Part shown: piece after piece, positions 24,038 through 33,201 of the stretch
How the letters are laid out: each line of letters begins with the position of its first letter
Numbering within the stretch: position 1 is the first letter of the stretch
Assembly (NCBI GenBank): GCA_963667195.1
Contig: OY762962.1
Span: 558,001-622,000 of the forward strand
Direction: 5' to 3'
Length of the DNA stretch: 64,000 nt
DNA from: UBA7703 sp963667195
Lineage (GTDB): Bacteria > Bacillota > Clostridia > Christensenellales > CAG-138
The notes under the pieces: generated by a model
Told to the model about the DNA's origin: nothing
What the model saw: only the letters and a program-made list of their open reading frames with translations
Database searches by the model: none
Position numbers and translations under genes: made by a program

Positions 24038-26995
24038 TCACGGGATTACGGATAAATTCAAATCTGAGACTGTTTTTAGCTGATATTGTACTTGATTGAG
24101 CCTGTTCAGCCCCACGCCGATGCAGTCAAATCCAGCCTGAGTCGCTCCTTCAATCGCGGATTGCGAATCTTCGATGACGAGGCACTCGCTAGGCGTTACG
24201 CCCAGCCGGGCCGCCGCCTCGAGAAAACATGCGGGATCGGGTTTGGGTCGCTCGACATCGCTTCCGTCCACGATGGTGTCAAACAAATCGAGGATGCTCG
24301 TGCGCCGTAAAATCTCCTTTGTGTTTCTGCTCGCGGATGCAACTGCCGTAAGAAATCCCTGCTCGCGGCAGGTGTTGAGCAGATTCCGCGTCTTTGGCAT
24401 CAGGTCATCGGGTGTAATGCTCTCTAGTAGTTTCTTATAAGATGCGTTCTTTTGATCCGCAAAGAAGACGATCTGCTCCTGCGTCATCTCAATGCCCATC
24501 AACTGCGCAAGAATCCGCATGCAGGCGCGGCGTTCCACGCCCTTGAAGCGCTCATTCATCTCCTGCGTAAACGTGAAATTCCACTCTTCTTTGGCAAGCG
24601 CTCTCCATGCTTCGTAATGCAGCCGCGCCGTGTCGGTCAAGACGCCGTCGAGATCGAAGATCAGCGCTTTCGTGCTGTGGCCTTGCGCGGGTTGCGCGAA
24701 GGGAACATGTATGCTGTTCTCTAGCCGGTACTCACGTTCGTAGACCGAAATCGTCAGCGGGTCTCCGGATTGGAGTGTGATGGTGACGCCCGCTGCGTCC
24801 ACGCTTAAGCGAATCACGCGCGCTTGGTATCGCACCGAAAACTGATACCGTTTGAGCTGTCTCGGCAGAATCGGCGCGAAGCGGAGTGTACCGTTCGCCG
24901 TCTTCATTCCAGCAAATCCCTTGACCACCGCGAGCCATCCGCCGGACATCGCCGTGATATGCAGGCCGTCCGCGGTGTCGTGGTTGACGTCGTCGAGATC
25001 GAGTCGAACCGTGCGCAGAAACAGCTCCCACGCCTGATTCGGCTGCCCAGCCCAGCTCGCCATCACGCTGTGCACGCCCGCGGAGAGGCTGGATTCGTGC
25101 ACCGTCATGGGCTCGTAGAACCCGAAATTGCGGCGGATCACATCGCCGGAAAACGCATCTTCGAGGAGAAACATCCCCTGCAGCACATCCGCCTGCTTGA
25201 TATAGCACGAGCGAAGGATGCGATCCCAAGACCAGTGGTGGCTGATGGGCCTCTGCGCGGGATCAAGTCCGGACGCAGGCCGAAGCTCCTTATCGAGAAA
25301 GCCGTCGTGCTGAACGAACACCCGGCGTTCGCTGTCGTAGGGCAGATACATCCGCTCCGCAACGTCGGTAAAAAGCCGCTTTTCCGCTTCACCAACGCGA
25401 CTGTCGAGCTTATCTGCAAACGCTTCCATCACAGAGACGGTGTATTCCAGCGTCCATTTCGCGATGCGATTGGTGTACCAGTTATTGTTGACGTTGTTCT
25501 CATATTCGTTCGGGCCGGTCACGCCGTGAATCACGAAGGATTTCGTCCGCGCGCATTCGTGTGCCCGCGAGACCCAGAAGCGGGACAGCTCCAACAGCAC
25601 CGGAAAACCGAATCGAGTCAAATAATCCGTGTCATTCGTGTAGGTCACATAGTTGAAGATCGCATACGCGATTGCTCCGTTTCGGTGAATCTCCTCAAAC
25701 GTGATTTCCCACTCGTTGTGGCATTCGCGCCCGTCGAAGGTGACCATCGGGTACAGTGCACCGCTCAGTCCAAGCTTCTTTGCGTTCTCCATTGCCTGCG
25801 GCAGCGTCTGATACCGAAACAGGAGCAGGTTCTTCGCGACGGAAGCATCCGCAATGCCCAGATAAAACGGAATCAGAAACGCTTCCGTGTCCCAATAGGC
25901 TGCCCCGCCGTATTTCTCGCCGGAGAATCCCTTTGGCCCGATGTTCAACCTGCTGTCCTGACCGCGATAGGTGCAAAGCAGCTGTAAGAGATTGTATCGA
26001 ATGCCCTGCTCCGCCTGCGGATTGCCTTCCAGCTCGATCTTGCAGGTTTCAAGTAAGCTCGCCATCTTCTTGCAATGCGCGGCGAGAAGTTGATCAAAAC
26101 CTTGCTCCGATGCGCGAAGGAGAACCTCCTGCGCGTCGCGCTTGATCTTCGCCGTGTCGCGCGAAGTGGAGAGCGCAACGAGCTTGTCGATCTGCGCTGC
26201 CTGCCCTTTTGCGCAGTGGTGTTGGAGCGAGACCGAAACATAGCCGAGTCCCGTTTCGTGAAACATCTTTCGCGCGGGTTCGCTCCCGACGACTTCCATC
26301 GCGGCGCACACATCGAACCGGAGCGCCGTAAACGGGTTTTCGATGGTTCTGGCGCAGACCAGCCCGCCGTTTGCGGACTGCTCTCCCGCTTTGGGTTCCC
26401 AGAAGTGCTCGTCGTAGTTCGCGTCCTGATTACGGACGTTACAGTCCAGATACGGGATCAATACCACTTCCGCGCTCTCGTCCATCGGCGTTACCAGATA
26501 GCGAATCGCCGCAACCTGCTGCTCCACAATGCTCAGAAACCGGGTCGATTCAATCTTGACCCGACCGGACGCGGTCTTGACCACCATCACGCGGTTGAGC
26601 ACCGCCGTGTCGAGGCTCAGCTCGGAGTGGAACGACTCGACCTCCTGAACGCCCGCGTTGATCTCTTCGCCGTTGACGAGCACGCGGATGCCGATGAAGT
26701 TGACCGCGTTGATCACCTTACCGAAATATTCGGGATAGCCGTTTTTCCACCAGCCGACCCGCGTCTTGTCCGGGTGCCAAACGCCCGCGAGATAGGTGCC
26801 CTGCAGATGATCCGCGCTGTAGCGCTCCTCAAAGTTGCCGCGGATTCCCATGTAGCCGTTCGTTTGAGAAAGGATGGACTCGAAGAATCGCATCTTCTTC
26901 GCATCAAACGCATCAAAACGGATGCAGTCCGCGCGGTATGCGGCGGTGGAATCCGGATGCTCTGTTTGATTGTGCGAAGCGCGGAATTCTTGCAT
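24038..26995 (-). CDS. GH65 disaccharide phosphorylase fused to beta-phosphoglucomutase
   Basis: This is a 985-residue fusion. Residues about 1-750 form a GH65 phosphorylase of maltose-phosphorylase type, with the catalytic region ECHNEWEITFEEIHRNG (about 424-440) and GYMGIRGNFEERY near the N-terminus. Residues about 765-985 form a HAD-fold beta-phosphoglucomutase with nucleophile motif FDLDGVLTDTA, then ASASRNTKEIL, KPDPACF and IEDSQSAIEGA. The first half would split maltose (or a related glucobiose) with phosphate to beta-glucose 1-phosphate and glucose. The second half would convert that to glucose 6-phosphate. No signal peptide is present. The ATG at 26993-26995 follows AGAGG at nine bases. 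Confidence 0.92.
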   Translation of the reverse strand: MQEFRASHNQTEHPDSTAAYRADCIRFDAFDAKKMRFFESILSQTNGYMGIRGNFEERYSADHLQGTYLAGVWHPDKTRVGWWKNGYPEYFGKVINAVNFIGIRVLVNGEEINAGVQEVESFHSELSLDTAVLNRVMVVKTASGRVKIESTRFLSIVEQQVAAIRYLVTPMDESAEVVLIPYLDCNVRNQDANYDEHFWEPKAGEQSANGGLVCARTIENPFTALRFDVCAAMEVVGSEPARKMFHETGLGYVSVSLQHHCAKGQAAQIDKLVALSTSRDTAKIKRDAQEVLLRASEQGFDQLLAAHCKKMASLLETCKIELEGNPQAEQGIRYNLLQLLCTYRGQDSRLNIGPKGFSGEKYGGAAYWDTEAFLIPFYLGIADASVAKNLLLFRYQTLPQAMENAKKLGLSGALYPMVTFDGRECHNEWEITFEEIHRNGAIAYAIFNYVTYTNDTDYLTRFGFPVLLELSRFWVSRAHECARTKSFVIHGVTGPNEYENNVNNNWYTNRIAKWTLEYTVSVMEAFADKLDSRVGEAEKRLFTDVAERMYLPYDSERRVFVQHDGFLDKELRPASGLDPAQRPISHHWSWDRILRSCYIKQADVLQGMFLLEDAFSGDVIRRNFGFYEPMTVHESSLSAGVHSVMASWAGQPNQAWELFLRTVRLDLDDVNHDTADGLHITAMSGGWLAVVKGFAGMKTANGTLRFAPILPRQLKRYQFSVRYQARVIRLSVDAAGVTITLQSGDPLTISVYEREYRLENSIHVPFAQPAQGHSTKALIFDLDGVLTDTARLHYEAWRALAKEEWNFTFTQEMNERFKGVERRACMRILAQLMGIEMTQEQIVFFADQKNASYKKLLESITPDDLMPKTRNLLNTCREQGFLTAVASASRNTKEILRRTSILDLFDTIVDGSDVERPKPDPACFLEAAARLGVTPSECLVIEDSQSAIEGATQAGFDCIGVGLNRLNQVQYQLKTVSDLNLSVIP

Positions 26996-27022
26996 GTGAT
27001 ATTGCCTCTGTTGAATGGATTC

Positions 27023-27038
27023 ATACAATCGGTTGCAT
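27023..27038 (-). promoter_or_regulatory. LacI-type operator in the GH65 leader
   Basis: On the minus strand this is ATGCAACCGATTGTAT, a near-palindrome with the central CG of LacI operators. It lies 28 bases before the GH65 start and 66 bases (centre to centre) from the operator at 27089-27104, a spacing compatible with looping. Confidence 0.7.
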
Positions 27039-27088
27039 GGATAATAACTATGATTTGCTTTACTTATTCCTTATTTCATGATTGTTTT

Positions 27089-27104
27089 ATGCAACCGGTT
27101 TCAT
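27089..27104 (-). promoter_or_regulatory. LacI-type operator at the GH65 transcription start
   Basis: On the minus strand this is ATGAAACCGGTTGCAT, one base from a perfect palindrome. It lies directly downstream of the -10 hexamer at 27111-27116, so bound repressor would block initiation. Confidence 0.8.
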
Positions 27105-27110
27105 AGCTCT

Positions 27111-27138
27111 ATTATATGCGTTATCGTTGCGGTGTCAA
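27111..27138 (-). promoter_or_regulatory. Promoter of the GH65 fusion gene
   Basis: On the minus strand TTGACA (27133-27138) and TATAAT (27111-27116) are separated by 16 bases. Both hexamers are consensus. Confidence 0.85.
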
Positions 27139-27229
27139 GAAGTTTTTTGAGTTTTTTCCGTGGTAGATAGAACGATCTGAATTCTTTGTGATAAAAGATC
27201 ACGTCTGTCTAAGAAGTCGATCTCTTGAA

Positions 27230-27259
27230 ATACAAAAAACTCCGGCACTTGGCCGGAGT
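27230..27259 (-). terminator. Terminator of the GH5-ABC operon
   Basis: A perfect 8-bp GC-rich stem (27239-27246 and 27252-27259) is followed on the minus strand by TTTTTTGTATTT. It ends about 30 bases after the GH5 stop and insulates the GH65 promoter. Confidence 0.88.
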
Positions 27260-27290
27260 CAGGATCAAAATTTGAAATGCTTCTATCCCA

Positions 27291-28847
27291 TCAGGAATGA
27301 AACTCTAGCCGATCCGCGTCGATCGTTCCCGCTAGACAGCGAACGGTTAAAACCAGCTTACCGATGGTTTCGATCGTGAAGACAGCTGTTCCATCCGGCT
27401 CTCGTGAGGAGGCGAGCTTCTCGCCATTTGCGAGCACCTCCCAAGCACCGTCTCCCGCGACCCAAAAGCGAACGTAGGTCGGCGCGCTCTCGATTTGAAT
27501 CCGGAAGCGGATTTCATCTCCCGCGAACAGGCGCACGACGATATTTTCGCTTTCCGGCTGCGGTTCGCCCTTGAACCGCTTGTAGTCCGGCTCGCCAAGG
27601 TGACCGTCGCGGAAGAGCAAGCTGGCTTTCTCGCGCATGCGCAGCGTAGCGCCAGGTGTGCGAACGCTCAGAATCGAGCTTTCGTCAAACGCCTCGCAAG
27701 GCAGCACGAACGGCGGGGTGCGCGTCAGCGCGCCGATCACGCGCGTGTTCCGCACTGGATTTGCGACACACGAGAGAAACTCATCGAAAATCCCCTGCGC
27801 CTGCTCTTTTGTGAGCGTCGTTGTGCCGTGGATATAGTCCATCAGCGAATCCCAACCCGCCGGACGCGCGAAGGTTACGGGCGAGTTGTGGCATGCCATC
27901 TTTTTGTAGCTCCAGAACGACCAGCCGATGTCGAGCCTTTCGCAGAGCGGAAACATCGCCGTGTACCACTCCAGATTATTCTCTCCGCTTTCGCCCAGAT
28001 AGAGCGGAACGTGCAGACGCTCCGCCGCGGCAATGTATCGATCGAGGCTCTCCTCATCCGGCGCACTCCAGTATCGATGGAATTGCAGCACGAGATTGTC
28101 CGCCGCTTCTTCTCGGGTCATGCCGTCCAGCACGGAAAAATCCGTCGCCCAGTGCGCGCCTTCCAGCATGATCATGTGATCCGGGTCAACCGCGCGGATG
28201 CGCGCGATCAATCTGCGGTACAGAGGAAGAACCTGATCGTTGTATTGGGAAAAGAAGTCCGGCAGCGGCTCGTTAATAAGATCATGCGCGGCAACGACGG
28301 GCTCATTTGCATATCTGCGTGCGAGAAGCTCCCACGCCGCGCACAGCCGGTCTTGATTGAGTGGATCGATAAACAGCTCCGGCTGATCGTTCTCACAATC
28401 GTCGATGTTCTGCCCCGTCTGCCCGCCGGGTGCCCCGTGCAGATCGAGAATCACATAGATCCCGCAATCCCGGCACCAATCGATCAGATCGTCTACATGC
28501 CTCAGCGTTTTTTCAATAAACGCTGCGCTTTGCGCGCTATATTCAAACAATCTGCGGGCGTTGATCGGCAGCCGAACGGAGTTTAACCCAAGGCTTGCGA
28601 TCCACTCGATATCCGCGCGGGTGATATAGCGCTCCTCATATCGTTCCCAAAAGGAAGCGGCATAGTTCGCGCCGCAGAGCGTCTCAATCAATCGCTCGAT
28701 GCGCCGTGGTCGGTCATATTCGCCTTCCATCTGCCACATGTAGCCTTCCGGCAGCAGCCAGCCGCCGAGGCCGAACCCGCGCAGCAGAATCGGTGTTTCG
28801 TCAACATACATCCGCCTGTCGCGGCAAACCAAAAATCCCTGTTTCAT
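27291..28847 (-). CDS. GH5-family beta-glucanase-like glycoside hydrolase, probably cytoplasmic
   Basis: This 518-residue protein has a GH5 barrel in about residues 15-390. Motifs are RGFGLGGWLLPEGYMW, GLNSVRLPINARRLF, LDLHGAPGGQTG, acid/base Glu193 in DLINEPLP and nucleophile Glu286 in LYLGESGEN. The GGWL and HGAPGGQ segments recall exo-beta-1,3-glucanases and related GH5 enzymes. Residues about 400-518 look like a beta-sandwich carbohydrate-binding domain. There is no signal peptide. ATG 28845-28847 overlaps the permease stop (ATGA), so it is coupled to the importer and probably trims imported oligosaccharides. Confidence 0.85.
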   Translation of the reverse strand: MKQGFLVCRDRRMYVDETPILLRGFGLGGWLLPEGYMWQMEGEYDRPRRIERLIETLCGANYAASFWERYEERYITRADIEWIASLGLNSVRLPINARRLFEYSAQSAAFIEKTLRHVDDLIDWCRDCGIYVILDLHGAPGGQTGQNIDDCENDQPELFIDPLNQDRLCAAWELLARRYANEPVVAAHDLINEPLPDFFSQYNDQVLPLYRRLIARIRAVDPDHMIMLEGAHWATDFSVLDGMTREEAADNLVLQFHRYWSAPDEESLDRYIAAAERLHVPLYLGESGENNLEWYTAMFPLCERLDIGWSFWSYKKMACHNSPVTFARPAGWDSLMDYIHGTTTLTKEQAQGIFDEFLSCVANPVRNTRVIGALTRTPPFVLPCEAFDESSILSVRTPGATLRMREKASLLFRDGHLGEPDYKRFKGEPQPESENIVVRLFAGDEIRFRIQIESAPTYVRFWVAGDGAWEVLANGEKLASSREPDGTAVFTIETIGKLVLTVRCLAGTIDADRLEFHS

Positions 28848-29671
28848 CCCTTCATCGCTCCGTCCGTAATTCCTTTTAAAATTTGCTTTTGCAGTAGTGC
28901 GTAAAACACGATCACCGGCAGCGCCGCGATCACGAGCGCGCTCAGGATGGCTGACCAATCCGAGCTGTATTGGCCAAAGAGCGTGTTTGTGGAGAGCAGC
29001 AGCGTGTATTTCCGGTTGTCCGAGATCACGATCAGCGGCAGCAGGAAATCGTTCCAAATCCAGAGCACGTTGGTGATGCAGATCGTGGCGGTCACGGGCT
29101 TGAGCATCGGAAATACGATCTGAAAGAACGTTTGTAGCTCTGTGCAGCCGTCGATTGCCGCGGCTTCCTCCAGCTCCTTGGGAATTCCCTTGACAAACCC
29201 GTGGTAGAGAAAGATCGCCATGCTCACACCGAGGCCCGCGTAGACAAAGCAGAGGCCTATAAGCGAGTTCTTGATCTTGAGTACCAACACGACCTTATAC
29301 AGCGGAATCATGATCGAGCTAAACGGAATCAGCATCGAAAACACGAACAGCGACAGCAGAAATCCCGAAAGCTTCGTCTTCGTGCGGCAGAGTTTCCAGC
29401 CCGCCAGCGCGGAGAACAGTACGATCAGCCCAACCCCGCCCGCCGCGAGCAGCACAGTGTTTCCGAGGCTTTGCAGATAGTGCATCTTGCCTACGGAGCG
29501 GACGTAGTTTTCTGCGGTGATCGCCTTTGGCAGCGAGAGCACGTTGGTGAGGATTTCGCCGTTCGACTTAAACGAGTTGATCAGTGCCAGAATCAGTGGT
29601 GCAAGCGTAAACAGCGCGCAAAGGATCAGAAACACATACACGCCCGCCGACAGGGCATTTCGCTTTTTCAT
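28844..29671 (-). CDS. Carbohydrate ABC permease, MalG type (GH5 operon)
   Basis: This 275-residue protein has six membrane segments and the EAA loop ELEEAAAIDGCTELQTFFQI. It starts at ATG 29669-29671, overlapping the MalF-type stop, and its own stop overlaps the GH5 start. A longer frame to 30592 is spurious and lies over the neighbouring permease gene. It pairs with the 29668-30579 permease and the SBP at 30688-31989. No ATPase gene belongs to this operon. Confidence 0.92.
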   Translation of the reverse strand: MKKRNALSAGVYVFLILCALFTLAPLILALINSFKSNGEILTNVLSLPKAITAENYVRSVGKMHYLQSLGNTVLLAAGGVGLIVLFSALAGWKLCRTKTKLSGFLLSLFVFSMLIPFSSIMIPLYKVVLVLKIKNSLIGLCFVYAGLGVSMAIFLYHGFVKGIPKELEEAAAIDGCTELQTFFQIVFPMLKPVTATICITNVLWIWNDFLLPLIVISDNRKYTLLLSTNTLFGQYSSDWSAILSALVIAALPVIVFYALLQKQILKGITDGAMKG

Positions 29672-30579
29672 AGTTCCTCCTCCCTGCGCTTCATGACGGT
29701 CAATTGAATCGCGGTGATCACCAGCACGATGATAAACAGCACCGTGGATTTCGCGGTTGCGTAGCCATATTGGATGTTCCCGCGAAACGCCTCTTCGTAG
29801 ATGTTCAGTGCGGCGGATTGCGTCGCCCTGCCCGGGCCTCCGCCTGTGAGGGTATAGATCACGTCGAACACCTGAAACGCGGAGTTGAGCGCCCAGAACA
29901 CGCAGATGGTCACCGCGTGCCGGATCATCGGAAACTCCACCTGCCAGAACCGCTGCCAGGCGTTCGCGCCGTCGAGCACGGCTGCTTCCTTCATGCTGCC
30001 GGGCACGCCCTGCAGCGCCGCCATATAGATGATCATCAGGTACCCGACCGCGCCCCACGCCGCGACGATGATGATCGCGACAAACGAATACTGCGGGTCT
30101 CCGATCCACATGTGATCCAGAAACGAAAAGCCGTTGTAGTTGTCCGCCAGATAATAGAGCACCTTGGTGAAGATGAACATCCACATATATCCGCCGATGA
30201 CCATGCTGATCATGTTCGGCATGTAAAACACCGTTCGAAACACGCCGCGCGCATGCCTCCGCGTCTCGATTGCGACCGCGAGCGTGAGCGCGATGACGTT
30301 TGCCACGATGACCATCACGGCGACATATTTGAACGTAAAGAGGATCGACTGCCAGAAATACGCGTCTTTCAGCACGCGGGCGAAGTTGGCAAGGCCGATG
30401 AACGACCACGTTTTGTCGATGCCGTTCCAGTCCGTCATCGCGTAAAAAATACCCGAAAACGCGGGATAGAGCTTGAACAGCGCGTAGACGATCAACGCCG
30501 GAAGCGTAAATAAGAGCAAGGATCGGTTTTGTTGGCGCGTTTTGCTTTTTGCGGCAATCTGCGCGGAAGGTTGTTTCAT
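29668..30579 (-). CDS. Carbohydrate ABC permease, MalF type (GH5 operon)
   Basis: This 303-residue protein has six membrane segments and EAA loop SMKEAAVLDGANAWQRFWQV. The polar N-terminal tail is rich in K, Q and S. ATG 30577-30579 follows GGGGAAA. The preceding gap to the SBP gene contains a hairpin. Together with the MalG-type partner it would import an oligosaccharide, by context a beta-glucan fragment. Confidence 0.92.
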   Translation of the reverse strand: MKQPSAQIAAKSKTRQQNRSLLLFTLPALIVYALFKLYPAFSGIFYAMTDWNGIDKTWSFIGLANFARVLKDAYFWQSILFTFKYVAVMVIVANVIALTLAVAIETRRHARGVFRTVFYMPNMISMVIGGYMWMFIFTKVLYYLADNYNGFSFLDHMWIGDPQYSFVAIIIVAAWGAVGYLMIIYMAALQGVPGSMKEAAVLDGANAWQRFWQVEFPMIRHAVTICVFWALNSAFQVFDVIYTLTGGGPGRATQSAALNIYEEAFRGNIQYGYATAKSTVLFIIVLVITAIQLTVMKRREEEL

Positions 30580-30640
30580 AAGGTTTCCCCAATCTCCGCC
30601 ATGTGTGCGCGAAGCCGTTTTGGACTCGCTTTTTCGAAAA

Positions 30641-30662
30641 GAGAGGGACTCGCGTCCCTCTC
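30641..30662 (-). terminator. Intra-operon hairpin after the SBP gene
   Basis: A perfect 9-bp stem (30641-30649 and 30654-30662) closed by a TCGC loop lies 25 bases after the SBP stop and before the permease genes. It has no strong T-run, so attenuation or mRNA protection is more likely than full termination. Confidence 0.6.
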
Positions 30663-30687
30663 GGTTACGGTTCCTGTTGTCAAATGC

Positions 30688-31989
30688 TTAGTTCAGCGCG
30701 TTTGCCTGCTTGAACACTTCGTCCATGCGGGCGATAAACTGATCGACTGTGATGCTGCCGACGTAGTATTCCTGGAGCAGTTTGCCCTGTTCGTCGGTCA
30801 CGGCGCTGGGCAGAACGAGGTCCTGATACGCGCGGCCGTTTGCGACATAGGCGGATGCATCCGCGACCCAGGAGGCTGCCTCAAACGTGTGGCAGGTGGC
30901 GATGGGGTTAAACGTGCAGCTCTGGAACAGCGTGGAAGAATCGTTGTCGTCCAGCACGTAGTTTGCGAATTCCAGCGCGAGATCCATCTCTTTGCTGGAG
31001 GGATGCACGGCCAGCGTCGTGGAGGTGGAGAGGTTCACGCGGGTGCAGTTCTCGTTGTTGTTGATCGGCAGCGCGAACACGCCAAGCTGGAAGTCCGGAT
31101 TGGTCTCCATGATCGTGCTGGCGGCCCAGGTGCCCTGCACAAAGATCGCGGCTTTGCCGTTTGCGAAGTCCGCGGCGCCCGCCTGCGAACCCTCTTCCAT
31201 GGCGCGGTCGGTTCCGTGCTGCATGATCAGGTCGATGACGTCGAAGATTTCGCGCACTTCTTCGTAGGAGCCCGCGTCTTTATACATGCGGTCGACCCAG
31301 TCTGTCAGTTCGCCGGAAACTTTGCCGCCGAGGGTCAGCGCGGTCATCAGCTGCGGAACCCACTGTTCCTGGAAGGCGAGCATAAAGGGCGTGTATCCCT
31401 TGGCTTCGAGTACGGAAACGACGTTCTTGAGCTCATCCAGCGTTTTCGGCGGGGTGAGTCCGCACTCCGCGAAGATGGCCTTGTTGTAGAGAACGCCCCA
31501 AGCCATGGACTCGATCGGAACCGCGAGCACCTTGCCGTCGACCGTGACGGTATCGCGTACGTTTTCGTAGAGCTTCGAGACGAACGGCTGGCTGCTCAGG
31601 TCGACCAGATTGCCGGCCTCGTTATAAACCTTGAGATTGTTGCAATGAACGGTGTAGAGATCGGGCGCATCGTCGCCGGTCAGGCGCGCCTGCAGGACGC
31701 TCTCATACTGGTCGGAGCTGGGCATTTCCAGATTGATGGTGAGCTTGATGTTCTGTTCCTTGAGCACCTTCGCCTCAAACTGGTGGCAATAGGTTTCCCA
31801 CTGATCCATGTACTGCGGGAAGCTCATCATGATGTTCAGCTCCGCTTCGCGCGGGGCCGCGGTCGGCGCTTCGGTTTGCGCAGGAGCTTGCGTGTCCTCG
31901 GCAACCGCTGCCGGAGCGGGCGTTGTTGCGCAGGCGAACGCGGAGAACGCCATCAGGAGCGCCAGAGTCAAGACTAATACCTTTTTCAT
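30688..31989 (-). CDS. Oligosaccharide ABC importer substrate-binding lipoprotein (GH5 operon)
   Basis: This 433-residue lipoprotein has a signal peptide with lipobox AFAC (Cys20) and an Ala/Pro/Thr linker. The mature part is an extracellular solute-binding family 1 fold (LNIMMSFPQYMDQWET, GVLYNKAIFAECGL, GKAAIFVQGTWAAST). ATG 31987-31989 follows GGGAGGAAACACA; the frame upstream to 32064 is leader. An inverted repeat TTGTAG-N7-CTACAA (32017-32035) lies just before it and could bind the YesN-type regulator encoded upstream. The ligand is not known from sequence. Confidence 0.9.
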   Translation of the reverse strand: MKKVLVLTLALLMAFSAFACATTPAPAAVAEDTQAPAQTEAPTAAPREAELNIMMSFPQYMDQWETYCHQFEAKVLKEQNIKLTINLEMPSSDQYESVLQARLTGDDAPDLYTVHCNNLKVYNEAGNLVDLSSQPFVSKLYENVRDTVTVDGKVLAVPIESMAWGVLYNKAIFAECGLTPPKTLDELKNVVSVLEAKGYTPFMLAFQEQWVPQLMTALTLGGKVSGELTDWVDRMYKDAGSYEEVREIFDVIDLIMQHGTDRAMEEGSQAGAADFANGKAAIFVQGTWAASTIMETNPDFQLGVFALPINNNENCTRVNLSTSTTLAVHPSSKEMDLALEFANYVLDDNDSSTLFQSCTFNPIATCHTFEAASWVADASAYVANGRAYQDLVLPSAVTDEQGKLLQEYYVGSITVDQFIARMDEVFKQANALN

Positions 31990-32067
31990 TGTGTTTCCTC
32001 CCTTTTCGAAATGATGTTGTAGACCTGTGCTACAAACATATCCCACACAAGGGTTCCTTTGCATTTG

Positions 32068-33201
32068 CTATTCTTCTCTTTCTGCGTTGCTCATATTTAA
32101 TGCGGCCCGCATTTGCCCCGGTGTAAAGCCAAAGTGCTTCTTAAACACGCGGTAGAAATGCGCGGTGTCAAAATAACCCACGGCGGGCCCAATGTCCTTG
32201 ATCGCGATTTCGTACTCGCTCATGAGCCGAAGCGCACGCTCCATGCGGAGCTTGGTCACATACTCGGTAAACCCTTCGCCAAACTTCATCTTGAAGACCT
32301 TGCTGAGGTATTCTTTGGTCACATAGAAGTGCGAGGCCGTCTCCTCCAGCGTGATTCCGCGCGTGTAGCTCTCCTTGACGAATTCGCGTACGGCCTCCAG
32401 ATTGAGCTTTGTGCTGTTGCGGGTGAGATCAGAAACGCGCTCCACCGCGATAATCAGCAGCTCCCGCGTGAAGCGAAAAAGCGCGGCGCAGGTGCTCTCG
32501 CGGCCAAACACAAACGCGGTGTCGTTTTTGCCGAACACCTCGTCCACGCTGTATCCGCTGTCGGAAATAAAGCGTTGCAGCGTGCCCATCATGGCATAGT
32601 AGACCTGTATCAGCGAGCTACTTGGCGGTTCTTCTCCCTCATGTTGGGTAATGAGCGCGCGAATTTCGGCGAGCTTTTTCTCCACAGCCGTGGTCTCTCC
32701 GCTTTGCAGCGCGAGCTGAAGCTCTCCGCAGAGCAGGTAAAACGGCTTTGCCCACGCGGCATCGATAAACCCCGGCGCTTTGGCGATATTGGCGCTGGAT
32801 TCGCTTTTTTCGGCGGCCCAGCGTTTCCGCGCCTCCACGCATTTTTCCAGCCGCTCGTTGAGTTCGTTTGGCTTGATCGGCTTGAGCAGGTAGTCCGCGG
32901 CGCCAAGGCGGAGTGCGCTTCGGATATATGAGGAGTCGTCATAGCCGCTGAAGAAGATCACCTGCGCCTCGTTGTGCTCCGCGCGGAGCGTTCGCACGAG
33001 GTCGATGCCGTTGAGATACGGCATGCGCACGTCGGTGAGGATGATGTCCGGCCTGAGCTCGCGCACCATCTCGAGCCCAAGGTCGCCGTCGGACGCCTCG
33101 CCGACGATCGAAAGACCAAGCTCCTTCCAGCGCCCGAGGTGCTTGACCACCTCCCGCGTCCAAGGCTCATCGTCTATGATGACGACGCTATAGCTGCACA
33201 T
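32068..33201 (-). CDS. YesN-type response regulator with AraC DNA-binding domain
   Basis: This 377-residue protein has a receiver domain (about 1-120) with phospho-acceptor Asp57 in IILTDVRMPYLNG and Lys in LLKPIKP. A middle region with no clear motif follows. The C-terminal AraC domain (about 275-375) contains GITLEETASHFYVTKEYLSKVFK and DIGPAVGYFDTAHFYRVFKK. It overlaps the kinase gene by 14 bases and would be phosphorylated by it. The target is likely the SBP-permease-GH5 operon directly downstream. Confidence 0.93.
   Translation of the reverse strand: MCSYSVVIIDDEPWTREVVKHLGRWKELGLSIVGEASDGDLGLEMVRELRPDIILTDVRMPYLNGIDLVRTLRAEHNEAQVIFFSGYDDSSYIRSALRLGAADYLLKPIKPNELNERLEKCVEARKRWAAEKSESSANIAKAPGFIDAAWAKPFYLLCGELQLALQSGETTAVEKKLAEIRALITQHEGEEPPSSSLIQVYYAMMGTLQRFISDSGYSVDEVFGKNDTAFVFGRESTCAALFRFTRELLIIAVERVSDLTRNSTKLNLEAVREFVKESYTRGITLEETASHFYVTKEYLSKVFKMKFGEGFTEYVTKLRMERALRLMSEYEIAIKDIGPAVGYFDTAHFYRVFKKHFGFTPGQMRAALNMSNAEREE

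Noticed and set aside
29671..30592. N-terminal extension of the MalG-type permease to a 582-codon frame
   Set aside because: The extension lies over the MalF-type gene in another frame; the ATG at 29669-29671 with ATGA coupling explains the data.
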